From contig OY540820.1 of assembly GCA_961205875.1 (NCBI GenBank), forward strand, positions 5,022,001-5,086,000: DNA of 64,000 nt, given 5' to 3'. This document shows, in pieces, positions 1 through 11,291 of the stretch. The position numbers were made by a program, and so were the translations under genes. Position 1 is the stretch's first letter. Each line of letters starts with the position of its first letter. Origin of the DNA: Sialis fuliginosa (taxonomy: Eukaryota; Arthropoda; Insecta; Megaloptera; Sialidae). Under the pieces are notes generated by a model. It worked only from the letters and a program-made list of their open reading frames with translations, made no database searches and was not told the origin of the DNA.

Positions 1-191
1 ATTTTGAATTTTCTTCTAATCATTTTTTTTAAATAGAACTAGGTACGTCTTCCTCGATAATATTAGGGAATAACCTCGAATACACGAATGTAAAGAAAAT
101 ATGTCGCATTTATATCTCCGGAACTAATAATCATAGAGAAATAAATAAAAAGCCAATATATAGCTATTATAATAATCAATTTTATAATATA

Positions 192-370
192 ACTAGCAGG
201 ACCGCTCGCGTGGACTACGGAATTATTTAGGATTAAAAAAAAATATAGCTGAATTAAGTACAAACACTATTTGTTATTATTGTAATAAAAACAAAACAAC
301 ACTTAAATTACCTACCTAACAAAAACGAATCAGAACAAAAAGTAAAAATAATTGTTGTTCTAATTTTTCA
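192..370 (+). repeat. RTE-like 3' region fragment (family R)
   Basis: The segment opens with an 'actagc' plus CGCTCGCG motif followed by GGAATTATT and TTAGGATT. It continues with blocks that also occur, in the same order, on the minus strand at 63785-63600 (for example AAACGAATCAGAACAAAAA). Motifs of this kind, a CGCGGCTTCGCTCGCG-like start after AGCTAG, are common at the 3' region of RTE-type insect retroposons. That family assignment is from memory and is an inference. No coding sequence remains. Confidence 0.5.
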
Positions 371-904
371 TATGATTTTATATACATATATATAGCCGAA
401 CTTCAATATTTCGCCACCTATCACAGATGAAAGGTAGTAATTGATATTATTTGATCTGGTGCAAAAAATTCTACATAAGTGTAGGAGTTTTAGGGAAAAA
501 ATTACCCACTGCCTCGCATAGAAATCGAGATATTTATGATTTTGTATAATAAATAAATAGCAAACAAAAAAAATTAAATATTTCGACCCGTCACAGGGTT
601 GCAATTTATCTCATACGATCCCAGGGGAAAAAACAAGCAAGTGTTCAATAAATTAAAAAAAATATATTTAATCAACAACAAAATATATCTGTATTTAAAA
701 TACTGATAAATAATGGTTTTATTTATTCACAAAAATATTTCAAATTCCGATTTTGTATTATATTATAAAACAAAATTATCAATTAAAATGATTAGTTAAA
801 TAGAACAATATTTTAAAGAAATCAATGGGAAATTAAAATCAACCTCAGTCATTCTGAAACACCTGATACTTAAAATAAACATTATAAAAACATAATTACT
901 TCAT
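371..904. other. AT-rich stretch, nothing recognised
   Basis: No exon, RNA gene or repeat boundary was recognised. The short open frames here are low-complexity and lack coding character. Confidence 0.5.
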
Positions 905-1064
905 ATGTGGCCACGGGCCGCACATAAGAACGTTGGCCAGCCCTGATGTAACGTAGCAAAATATATCCTAAAACCTGGGCACAGAACATTTCTAGAAATA
1001 AAAAAAACACGTAAATCGGATAAGTGGTTCTCGAGTGGTAAGCGCACTAACGGACAGACAGACA
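905..1064 (+). repeat. Second part of family R
   Basis: This segment matches, in inverted orientation, 63095-63210. Both contain an ATATAGCCTA-like block, a poly-A-rich stretch, then ATCGGATAAGTGGTTCTCG and AAGCGCACTAA. Here the element ends next to a short (GACA)n tract. Together with 192-370 it may be one old insertion interrupted by unrelated sequence, or two independent fragments. Confidence 0.5.
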
Positions 1065-1084
1065 AAGAGACGTTGCATAATATA

Positions 1085-2787
1085 TATATATAGACATAGA
1101 CATAGACATATTTATTATTCTGTAAATATCTGCATCGATTATAGAACATGTCAATATAAGAATAAACAAAACATAAAAAATAAAATAAAAATAAACAAAA
1201 TAATAATAAAAAATAAAAAATATAAAATAAAGAGAGAAAAAAAAAGTATACAGTTTTATAAAGTAACTTACAAAAAGTAGAAAATAAAATTCATTCTTCA
1301 AGAAATTCTTCTATTTTGTAATAACATCGATCCAACTCTTTATTGAATTTATTTAGAGGTAATAATTTTAGTTCTTTAAGCAATTTATTGTAAATTTTAA
1401 TAGCATAATTCATAGGCCCTTTATAAACAGTAGATAAGGAAGTAGCAGTTTGTACATAGTAGTTTTTATTTCTTGTGTTATAATTGTGGAAACGCACGTT
1501 ATTATCAAATAAATGTGTTTCTTTTTTTATAAATAATGAACATTCTAATATACAGGATGAGTCGGGAGGAATCTGTAATACTCCAGGAATGTATTGTACA
1601 CGTGAAAATAATAACAAAAACCCCAAATTTTATTATCCGATTTTCATTTGTTTTTAAGTTATATCGTAATTAAAAATTAAAGAAATTTCATACATAATTA
1701 CTAAAAATTAATAAATTAACAAACACCATATTTGCATATTCTACATTTGAATAAATGTGTGGCATTTTGTAACTCTTTAATCGTACAAACTCAAAAAATA
1801 ACCGTACTTAAATCAGGTTAGGTTAGGTTACGTACTTAAATCAGTTTGACAATACAAAAATGATCAAATGTATCAAATGTTTTCGAGCCTGGAACATAGC
1901 ATACTACTTTATCCATTATTAGTACTTCAATAATTACTGAAATTTCTTTAATTTTTAATTACGCTATAACATAAAAACAAATGAAAATCGGATAATAAAA
2001 TTTGGGGTTTTTGTTATTATTTTCACGTGTACAATACATTCCTGGAGTATTACAGATTCCTCCCGACTCACCCTGTATAGAGACCTGTTATAGTTAATAT
2101 TTTAAGTTGTTTGAAAAGGGGTCTACAAGGTTCACAAGGACTCTTTCCACACATAATTCTTACACATTTTTTTTGAATGAGGAATAAGCTTTGCGTATAA
2201 CTGGAACTTCCCCAGAAAATAATCCCGTACCTCAAAATTGATTGTATAAGAGCGTGATATGTATTTACTACGGTTAGTGTAATTGTATTTTTCTTTAATA
2301 CACGGAGTAAATAGCTTAATTTTTATACTTTACTTATTAAATAGTTTATATGAGTTTTCCAATTCAGATTTTTATCAATGTACAGACCCAAGAATTTGAT
2401 ATTAGGTTCAAAATCGATTTTATAATTTGAAGTTAGCTGTATGGTATTATCAATTTCCCCATACTCCCCGAATTTAATGAATTTAGTTTTTTCCACATTT
2501 AATTTTACACTGTTATTTTTGAACCATTTGTTTATGTTATTTAGTGAACAATTTATAGAGTTAATTAGTTGATGTTCATTATTAGCACTATAAAGAATAC
2601 ATCTGCGTAGAGTGAAATATTATCTTCAGATAAAATAGAAAGATCATTGATGTAAATTAGAAATAGTAATACCCCTGGGGTACACCCTTGTTAACAGTCT
2701 TAAAATTTGAGGTTTGCATTCCTATTTGGACACTTTGCGTTCTGTTACTTAAATACGAGTTAAGTAAACCTAAAATATTACCGCGAT
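1085..2787 (-). mobile_element. 5'-truncated, decayed Jockey/CR1-type LINE (reverse transcriptase part)
   Basis: Read on the minus strand, the remnant encodes the second half of a non-LTR reverse transcriptase. It starts just before a GVPQG motif, followed by LLFLIYINDL and a damaged YADD catalytic box (YAD, with a small deletion). It continues with NEHQLINSINCSLNNINKWF, LGLYIDKNLNWKTHINYL, YHALIQSILRYGIIFWGSSS and a C-terminal HNYNTRNKN region ending at a stop at 1291-1293. There is a small deletion after GVPQG and an in-frame stop after INYLISKV. An AT-rich 3' tail runs to about 1085. The coding part is interrupted by a foldback element (1551-2077). The catalytic damage means it is dead. 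The superfamily call rests on remembered motif order; exact clade is uncertain. Confidence 0.85.
1551..2077. mobile_element. Foldback MITE inserted in the LINE, TA target duplication
   Basis: The ends are inverted repeats: TACAGGATGAGTCGGGAGGA at the left and its near complement (GACTCACCCTGTA) at the right, with long imperfect arms that include AATCGGATAATAAAATTTGG. TA dinucleotides at 1549-1550 and 2078-2079 are the likely target duplication, and the LINE reading frame resumes across them. A Tc1/mariner-type origin is inferred from the TA duplication. The loop holds three TTAGG-type units (1816-1830). Confidence 0.8.
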
Positions 2788-3776
2788 AATAATAATAGTA
2801 TAGAAAAACTAAATACGAACTGTAAAATCATTTATCCCGTTCCACCCCATGTTGAAAAAACATTGTGGCAACATTTACTTATTCGTAGGTACTATACAAC
2901 AGAATTTCCAACAAAGAAGAAATCTTCGTATTCTACCATATAAATTTATAACTACAATTATAACAAATGTTGACAATGTACTTTTCTAAACCACGATTCA
3001 GAATCTGTTTTAAACTTTCTCCCTAAAAGTGATTCCCTAAGTGAATGTATGAATTGAATGTATTAATATTATTAATATTGCATTTCTTAACTCCTTTATA
3101 ATGTCATCTACAGCATAAAAATAACAATGACGTACTAATGTAACGAGAATCTTTTCATACCGAACTCGGCTTATATATTTTGTTTTTGTAGCTAAAAATA
3201 ACGATACATTAAAATACAAAATAATTCAAATACAGTATCATATACAATATTATAACTCAAACGTATTTGCCAAGTTCTTTTGTAATTTTGATTTGTTAGT
3301 TTATGGTTCTATTGTCAGAGAATGGTAAAATTAGTTCCAGTATATTAAGCTTCTTGCTTGTGGTGAGATTTGGTTTTTATCTCCACTTCTACAGCCCTCC
3401 AGTAACAGCTAATCCGCCCCAGGAAATTGCTTCAATAAATTACAAACTTACTCTTAAACCGAAAAAAATAACTCGGCGTCTGGCCTGAAAACAAGATAAT
3501 ATTTAGAGCTGTTATAAAATCGCAAGAATTTTTAGGTAATATAATTCGGAATTGCATGCAAATTTAATAAAGGTAATGTCTTATCTTGCTATTTTTGCTT
3601 TTTTGCGTCAATCTACGTTGTTTTTGTGTATTATATCATAATAAATTAAACAATTGTTACGTACTGAATGTTTTTTTAAATACAATAATTTTATGCGATT
3701 AATATTTTTTTTGTTTTTAACGTCAATTAAAGATTTGATTTGTAAAAATATACTTTTATTAAAATTTTATACATAT
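2788..3776. other. AT-rich intergenic or intronic stretch
   Basis: Nothing was recognised. An open frame at 3303-3488 has a hydrophobic run near its start but no supporting splice signal or family similarity, so it is not called. Confidence 0.5.
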
Positions 3777-4193
3777 AAGGTACTGGCACCAGTAATGGCC
3801 GCTATATGAGCAAGGTTTACTATTTTTGTGATTGACGGGCTTCATTTTTGTAATTCTCATGAACTCATGTTACTAATAAAACAAGTAACTCTTTATTTAA
3901 TCAATTCAATTACCTTTTACCTTTTATTTTATTTTGTTTATGTTTTTTCTCCATTAATGGATAAAGTAAAACCAGTAATGAGCACGCAGTGATGGATACT
4001 TGCTAATGATTATAAAATGATAAGTAGTATGATACAAAAGATATAAAAGAAAGAATCGTCAAAGAAACAATGTAAATAAAAGCAGTTGCTATGATAATAT
4101 AATAATTAATTAAATATTAACAAATATTTCTAATTCAGCATATTTAATTAAAAAGTAGCAATTATTGGGGTCATATCCAACACTGGTGTCATT
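3777..4193 (+). mobile_element. Family B MITE, copy 1 (internally deleted)
   Basis: The copy begins AAGGTACTGGCACCAGT and ends with a mutated complement (CACTGGTGTCATT). Family B is a roughly 530-730 bp non-autonomous DNA element with about 17-bp terminal inverted repeats, of which twelve full or partial copies are visible in this window. This copy lacks the internal block that elsewhere carries CCACCATTTTGACGCC. The flanking sequence is TATA-like in most copies, so a TA or TATA target duplication is likely but not resolved. Confidence 0.8.
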
Positions 4194-4612
4194 TCATTCA
4201 TTCATCAATTATATGGAAATTAAATCAAACCAATATGAAAATTATTATTATGAAACCAAATTCTACTAAATAATTAAGAGTTTTCAACTGTCCCTTTTTA
4301 GTCGAGATTAAAATATGATTTTTCAATTAGTCAATATCGAAAATTCTCTAATTGAAAGCACTTTATCATTTTGTATTACTTTGCACAAAGCATCATTGTG
4401 TTCTGTAGAACCACCCTTGGAAAATTGTGCTAATAAATTACAATCGGAGCCATTAAATGAAACTAGTAATCATCTGCGAGTAATGCGACAGTAGCGACTC
4501 TATACCGGAAGTTACATAAATACAAACTTTACTTAAATATTAATTATGTTTGCTTTTTATATTATTTTTTATAAAAATTTGTATAATATGTAAATTAAAA
4601 GATTTACAACAC

Positions 4613-5330
4613 TTTTAGGTTTCCGTAGAAAACTAGGAAACCTTATAGTTTCGCCATGTCCATCCGTCCGTCCGTCCGTCCTCAAAAATTTTAAGCCGAT
4701 TAAGATGAAATTTGGTATACAGACGAAGACTGATAACCCAAAAACAGAAATGATAATATTTTTGAAAAAAAAAAATTTTTTGGACCCTCTTTCCATAGAC
4801 TGAAAAGTATTTTCAAAAAAAAATGTTCACTTAATCCATTAAGTGGGTAGTCTTTAGATAGGTCTCCTAAAATGCAATAAAAAATGCAATATGACATTTT
4901 GATTTTAACCCTTCAGTCACGATATAATTGCATTCAAAGTCGTGATAAAATCGTCCCCCCACCCTAATTTCTAAACTATCAATTTAAAAAATCTGAAAAA
5001 ATTCATGAATGTAGCCTTTAATTAGTACTTCCACTGAAAATTATAACGAACACTGTCAAAATTATTTTGGCCCCCACTCCCATTGACTGAAAAATGAACT
5101 CACAATTTTTTTTTCACATATCCCATTGAATGTGATGTCATTGGATAGGTATCCTAAAATGCAAAAAAAAAAATGTTAAATGATCTTTTGATTTTAACCC
5201 TTCAGTCACGATATATTTGCATTTAAATGTCGTTATCAGAGCGTCCGTTGAAATAATTCTTGTTTATAAATCGTAATGACTACGGAAACCTATCATGTGC
5301 GTACCCAACACGCACTTGGCCATTTTATTT
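4613..5330 (+). repeat. Family D dispersed repeat, copy 1
   Basis: The repeat begins TTTTAGGTTTCCGTAG, has a (GTCC)n tract at 4658-4680 and a GCCGATTAAGATGAAATTTG segment, and ends CTACGGAAACCTATCATGTG followed by CACGCACTTGGCC. The terminal GGTTTCCGTAG and CTACGGAAACC blocks form short inverted ends. Copies occur at 51233-51741 and 60510-60727. No protein is encoded. An internal near-duplicate (ATTGCATTTAAAT-like, CTTCAGTCACGATATA twice) suggests an older tandem duplication. Confidence 0.75.
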
Positions 5331-7913
5331 ATATATATGTTTATATATTCTTGAAACCTAATGTCTGCCTAATGAGTATATTACAAAAGATTTCGAATTT
5401 CATTAATAGATCGCGTTCTAAGCGACTTTTACGGGTTGAGTTGCAGCACTATACGGTACGGTGTATTGCCATAAAAACTTAAGTTTCAGAATGTTTTTCC
5501 CCATTTTCGTCAATTAAATTCATTTAACTTTAGTAATATTACATTAAAGTAAATTCTGTCATTTAAATTTAATCCAATATTAAAATAAATAATTTAAAAA
5601 ATTGAAAATCACGACAAATATAAAAAAATTCGTGATTCGAAAAGTCATTTTTTGGTTTTTCTCAATTTTAAGTGGTTTAATGAAAAATAAGCCATCAACA
5701 TATACCATTTTAAAGTAGACATTTCAACGGTTGAATTGAGCCCAGATAGAATATTAAAATCGAAAAAAATACCAATAAAGTTTTCCGTGGAAGATTTTGG
5801 TTTTTTTCTCGAAAAATGTAAATATCTAAAAAACTACTTATTTCCCATATTATAAAAAAATCATGCTTATTCAATGTAAAAAAAGGTATACTTTCACAAA
5901 ATTTAATGTACATTGAATTATTTTTACGAGTGAAAAAAATAAAAAACCAAAAAATCGGTTTTTTGCTATTTTCTCGAAAAATTTGAGGTTATGTTGAAAA
6001 ATGTATTGCATAAAAGTTTAAGATTTTTTTATTATCTACAACTTTTGCATTATACATAATCCGCTAGGAGGTCACATTTCGCTGATAATAACAAAAAACC
6101 ACTATCAACCCCTAAATAGCACCCCCATTTCTCTATTTCCCATTACCTCGTGTTTAATTTTTTTCTTTTTATTATAACCTTAACTAAATTTTCCGACTGG
6201 TCCTTGCCTGTTATTAATTTATTTTCTTCAAAAAGGTATTGGCATTAGCCTAATAATCAGAGGTCATTTTAAGGAAATTTTAAAAGAATATGAGTGAAAG
6301 CTAAAAAAATCTAGATGCAATGGATTGACCTTTTTTGATCTTGCAATTGAAATATGTTATTTTTTAGCACTGCAGAAAATTACAAGGGTTGGGTTTAAAA
6401 ATGTTCCTTGCATAAAATACAAAATAAAGTATACGTCAGTGACGTATCAAGTAATATCATCATAAAAAATAATAAATAAACTACCCTGGTCAGCACAAAA
6501 CTTTTTTATACATCATGTATAGAAGAAATTACATAAGTTAACACTTTCTGTTAAAAAATTGAATATAAACAATTTTGTTTGTTTATGTTTTAGATATATT
6601 TTAATTATATTATGTGATTTTATTTCAAACGTTTTTATTATAAGTAAGTTAATTATTTTTCTGTTTAAAAAATGTTGTTTTCTCAAAGGCTTCTTTTTTA
6701 TTTGATATTTCAACAGTTTATTACATTTTAGATATTATTTCTATACAAAATATGCAAATAAAAATAATATATTAAATAACTAGTGTGTTTTTTTTTTGAT
6801 AATATTTTGACCAAAAACTCAAGAAAAGAAAAAATGGTTATATATCTGAATTCAAAATGTGTATACTCTTATATACACATATAGGAAATACCTAAATTCA
6901 AACAAGTTTTGACAACATATCAATTATCTTTCACATACAAATAACAGAATTAACTTTTTTGTTGTTTATTTTTCACACGCTTTGCAATTTAAATTAACTC
7001 AAAATCATACTCTCTGGGTTTATTTCAACTTTAAAACCTTAAATTACTTTTCCACATATTACACTGATGATAAAAAAATGAGATTCCAACATAAAAGTGT
7101 GTACAGGATTACATGGTTTGACAAACTTTGCAATTTATCCTCTTGTAATGTCATTTCCAAATTTTTAAGCCTGACAGCAGCTGTATCCGCCAAAGAGGAT
7201 CAAACAAGAATTAAAATATATTTAGTCATACGAAAACTTTTCACAGATGTTATTTTGAGTGCAATTTGATGTAAATACTGTTTGATTTTTTAAATTTCTT
7301 ATCTATTAACATTTGATTTAATGTTCTATATTTGTAAGTTAAACTTTAGAAATTTAAATTAAACTAATAGTAAATTGCTCTAATCTTTTGAAGTGATAAA
7401 ATCGTATCGAGTTTAAATTTTGTAATTAGTTAGAGGGGGTCAAGGGTAGTAAGAAAAATATATTTTAGCTGCGGTAAAACGGTTTAAGGGGATGAAAATT
7501 TTCAAAAAAATCGATTTAAAAAATACAAAATTTTCATGATTTTTTATACTCTTTCGAATGGCGAAATGTGAAACCGTTCAACCCCACAAAATTATTTTTT
7601 AATAATTTTTTTTATTTACTAAAAACTGTATTATACAATAGTAATTCAAAAATATAATACATATTTCACCAAAATTTTTTAAACCACGAAAAATATATAT
7701 ATTTACTTAATTTTTTTATTACGTTAGCGCAGCGTTTCTCAACCTTTTAGTATTTGCGACCCAATTTTCAATCACAATTCTCATCGCCTCCCTCCCCTCA
7801 TACAAAAATTTTCAATGAAATCATGCTGTAATTGTAATATAAGTTTCTATTTAATTTAATTGTATTTTGTTTAAGTATCAATTTCTAATATTAAACCTTC
7901 TTTCGAAAAACTC
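5331..7913. other. Long AT-rich stretch without recognised genes
   Basis: No exon or named repeat was recognised. At 7530-7570 a block including TATACTCTTTCGAATGGCGA also occurs just upstream of family B copies at 13.4 and 14.0 kb, so at least that part is repetitive. Confidence 0.45.
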
Positions 7914-8040
7914 TATTGATTAAATAAAGAGTTACTTGTTTTATTAGTAACATGAGTTCATGAGAATTACAAAAAACAAGCCCATTAACCCAAAAAACCG
8001 AAAACTTGCTCTTATAGCGGCCATAACTGGTATCTATACC
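7914..8040 (-). mobile_element. Family B fragment, copy 2
   Basis: On the minus strand this matches the first ~130 bp of family B (ATGGCCGCTATAAGAGCAAG, then the AATAAAACAAGTAACTCTTT block). The terminal inverted repeat is mutated, and the rest of the element is missing. Confidence 0.75.
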
Positions 8041-8937
8041 ATAAAAGTTTGATACTTCGTTTGAAAGTGTTTGCAAGCTAGCAAATTTTATTAGCTAGGC
8101 TGTTATAACGGACATTAATGTTTTTAAGGATGTATGGCACATACAGTCTGAGTTAAAAATAATGTAAATCTAGATGCAATGAACGATCAAAATTAAATTA
8201 TGAATTATTCACTTTAAATGCTTATAAGAAAGTCAAATTGGTTTAAATACTACATAAACTATAAAAATACTTTTGTTTAAAACCTTATTTCCCATTATTG
8301 ACTGTTATTTTAGTCAAAAAATTAATATTTGTGTTGATAATACGAAAAAATTTTACTCTGAATTCATCTGTCAAATATAAAAACAAAAGAAGTATTTTAT
8401 TGTTATAAATGACATAAATCAAAATATTTTTAAATACTTAACACTATTTAGAACATATGTGGAACATACAAATGTAATGAAAATAACAATATTAGTACTT
8501 CATATGTTTACATATATAAAAATATATGTAATAAAAACAAATCATTACATGTCAGTACGCCATTTTTTTTTTTTATATTTTTCACCAATAATTTTTTTTT
8601 CTCACAATTTAGTTCTATGTGTGTATAATTTTTTTTATGAAACTTGTTGCTAAATATGTAAATGACGTGTTGTGAAAATTTAAGATTTTTCTTGATGCTT
8701 GAACCATGTGTTTTATTGGACTTTAACCGTAAATACACCATTCTGCCAAAGAACCCATGTTAATTTATAAAAATAATAACATTCAAACTATGTTGTAAAA
8801 CCTTTTGAAATTTTGTGTGGGTATTTAAGATTTATAAAGGAGTAACTTCTCCAAATATCAACTATTTCTCGTTGAAATTAGATACCTGCCATACATCCTT
8901 AATCCACAAAAAATAATAACTGAATTTTTCATTTCAG
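8041..8937. other. Intron sequence upstream of the first visible beat exon
   Basis: AT-rich sequence ending in a good acceptor (TTTTTCATTTCAG) at 8937. I saw no signal-peptide exon here. Confidence 0.55.
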
Positions 8938-9146
8938 AAATCATTGGACTGCGCGGAATGCGAATGCGCGCACCTCAGGGAGTTCTTGTTGGAGGTATCG
9001 CTGTATTGCAATGTGATTATGACCTTGAAAGTGCAGCACTATACTCCATCAAGTGGTACCGTGATGACCAAGAGTTCTATCGGTACGTGCCTAAAGAGGA
9101 CCCACCTCGTAGAACATTTCACGTAGATCCGCCACTAGATGTTGAT
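8938..9146 (+). CDS. beat exon: first half of Ig domain 1
   Basis: The acceptor is TTTCATTTCAG and the donor is GAT|GTAAGTATT. Two bases complete a codon from an unseen exon; then 69 codons follow and the exon ends in phase 0. Key features are the Ig1 B-strand cysteine in VLQCDYDLESAALYSIKWYR (residue 25) with the core tryptophan (39), and EFYRYVPKEDPPRRTFHVD, a stretch highly characteristic of Beat proteins. The internal ATGs at residues 7 and 9 are not starts, because the Beat homology continues upstream of them. Confidence 0.92.
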
Positions 9147-9212
9147 GTAAGTATTAGCTCTACTTCAATGTACTACACATTGGCTACTTCAGGCCTGCCC
9201 TACCCAAATTGT

Positions 9213-9904
9213 ATTGCTTCCGATTTCAAAATTTTAAATTGATTTATCCGTTTCACGTCAACGCAAACACTTTTCGTTCCGTGTCTGTCTGTCTGTCCGT
9301 CCGTGTGGCCGTCCGTCCGTCCGTCTGTCCCCTGAATCCTTGTCACACACATAACTCATGAACCACTGAACCGATATTGTTGAAACTTGGTCAGATGGTT
9401 GGGTCTGGCTTGAGGACGGTCCCATTTTAAAATCATCAAAATCGTGTGTAAGGGGGAGGGGTGACACCCTAAAATATTTATTTTTTCAAGATATCTCAAG
9501 AACGACACATGTTACGTGAAAATTTTATATAATATTTTTTGTAGAGTATTAAATCTCCTATAATATGGGTCTACAACGTTTGTTATAAAATATTCCCTTA
9601 CAAAGATTTATCTCAATTTATTTTAAAAATTCGTGTTTTGTTTTTCTAAATTGATATTGCTTTGACGTTTTAAATGTCATTTACATGAATATTTAGATTT
9701 AGATTGAAATTTCCAAAAAATTAAAAATATATGAAAAAATATTTAGGTGCGTTTTAAGAAAAAATTTGAACTAATATTTTTTAGTAAAATTGTATAAAAA
9801 TTAAATGGTTAACCAATTCTAGGCAATTTATATAAACACTATCGGTTTTTATTTAAATGGTGAATTTAACACGAGGAAGCACTATGCATTTACTTGGCAA
9901 ATGT
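9213..9904 (+). repeat. Family A dispersed repeat, copy 1 (in beat intron)
   Basis: Family A is an ~800-bp non-coding repeat starting ATTGCTTCCTCGCAATATCG and ending GAATTTAGCACGAGGAAGCA. The short GCTTCCTCG / CGAGGAAGC blocks near the ends are inverted. It has a (GTCT)n(GTCC)n tract, then AACTCATGAACCACTGAACC and GGTCTGGCTTGAGGACGG. This copy has lost about 75 bp after ATTGCTTCC. It lies in the 1.8 kb intron, 67 bp after the donor. Confidence 0.85.
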
Positions 9905-10014
9905 TTTTTTTCACGTTCATCATCATGTTATAAATTAACTTTTGTATATGTATTCTAATAGGTCTTGTGAGTTTTAGTAAATTCGCCTTCAGAATATAAG
10001 ATTTCTTTACAATA

Positions 10015-10882
10015 ATAAATATCTGCCTTGGGAACCACGGGACTTTCTTATACCTAACCTAACCTAACCTAACAGTGAATTGTATACGTGATTCTTTGTT
10101 TATTAAAACATTTCTAACAAACTAACAAGAAAGAACAAAATGAATAATTTTATATTTATATAACAAGTGATTTTTTTAACGTAATAACTGAAAACGGATG
10201 TTTACTCTTGTAAATTTTTGGATTTTTGAATTATTTTTGAAATAAGAAAAAAATGTTTTAGATAAAAAATGTCGAGTATGTTATTATCTATAATTTATTC
10301 CCCATACATTTTGTTACCTACGGCAAATACACACACTGTTCAATCTCTGCAATACGTATAAGAAAGTTCCATGACACTCATGGCAGATATTTCTCCTCTG
10401 TTATGAACCATTTGAATTATAATAATTTTTTTCTTTCAAAAATTCGTTTTAACAAAAAAATTAATAGAACATAAATTATAGATATAGATATTACCTACAT
10501 TTTTTAACTTGACCATTTTTCTCTATTCGCACTGTTTCAGAGTAATTCGAAAAATTAAAAAATCGACGTAGGTAAACATCCGTATCCGGTTGAAAGATCG
10601 TTTTCAAAAATAGGACGTTTTCTTCCCAGCCAAAAATTAATCTTAAATATAAAATATCAGTCTTCTACGATTTTTGAGTTACAGCGCTTACAGACAGACA
10701 GACAGACAGATAGACACAGACAGACGGACGGACACACAGACATCATGGCGAAAATAGTCAGAATGGATTCAGGGAAGGTCAAAATAGATAATTCCGTCAA
10801 AATCCGGAAAAAAATCGGCTTCACTATACTTACTTATTATACTAATGTATATTTCATATACATGGTATAAGAAAGTAAAAAG
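10015..10882 (-). repeat. Family C dispersed repeat, copy 1 (in beat intron)
   Basis: Family C runs (in its forward sense) from TTTTTACTTTCTTATAC to GTATAAGAAAGTCCCGTGG and CCAAGGCAGATATTT, so its extremities carry an inverted ACTTTCTTATAC / GTATAAGAAAGT pair. It holds a (GTCT)n tract next to GTAACTCAAATACGACAAAT. In this minus-strand copy the block elsewhere reading GTTAGGATTACG is replaced by about four TTAGG units (10053-10073). It ends about 100 bp before the next beat exon. Confidence 0.85.
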
Positions 10883-10979
10883 GGGGACGTATAGTTTAGG
10901 TGTACATTTTATATTAAAAAAAAAACATAAAATAGTACAATGAGTTTTATAGAAATGTGTTTGTTTGTTTATTTTACAG

Positions 10980-11255
10980 TTATCGGCATCCGGTGCACAC
11001 GATGTGAGATTACTACGCACGACGCAAGCGCAGTCTGGTGTGTACAAGTGCGAAGTAACTGCGGACGCGCCACTGTTCCATACAGATATACGTAGCACGC
11101 ATGTAACAATAACACAGATTGGTTCTGGAGGTGTGATTTTGCGTCCGGCTAACATATTAACAGCGCAGAACGATCCGAGATATCCTGCAGCCGATTGCAC
11201 TGCGCCACCTGCTTATCCGGCTGTAAATATTACTTGGTATGTCAACGGAAGACAG
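10980..11255 (+). CDS. beat exon: end of Ig domain 1 and first half of Ig domain 2
   Basis: The acceptor is TATTTTACAG and the donor is CAG|GTAAGAAAT; 92 codons, phase 0 at both ends. Residues 70-115 finish Ig1 with the F-strand motif SGVYKCEVTADAP (Cys 93). Residues 116-161 begin Ig2 with Cys 142 in AADCTAPPAYP and the NITWYVNGRQ core (Trp 155, glycosylation Asn 152). Joining VDPPLDVD from the previous exon to LSASGAHDVRLLR reproduces the family's usual continuity. An open frame on the opposite strand at 10769-11200 is only a shadow of this exon. Confidence 0.93.
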
Positions 11256-11291
11256 GTAAGAAATCAAACATTTTCGATACTTAAAAATGAC

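Noticed and set aside
1291-1626. 111-codon minus-strand frame as a host gene
   Set aside because: Its sequence is the C-terminal part of a LINE reverse transcriptase protein; the last part of the frame lies in an inserted foldback.
3303-3488. Plus-strand open frame considered as the missing beat signal-peptide exon
   Set aside because: The hydrophobic run contains charged and aromatic residues, no suitable donor in the required phase was evident, and the content is not recognisable as a Beat N-terminus.
10053-10073. TTAGG units as a chromosome end
   Set aside because: Only about four units, inside a dispersed repeat and within a gene intron.
10769-11200. 143-codon open frame on the minus strand over a beat exon
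   Set aside because: It is the antisense shadow of the beat exon at 10980-11255, which has clear family signatures and splice sites.
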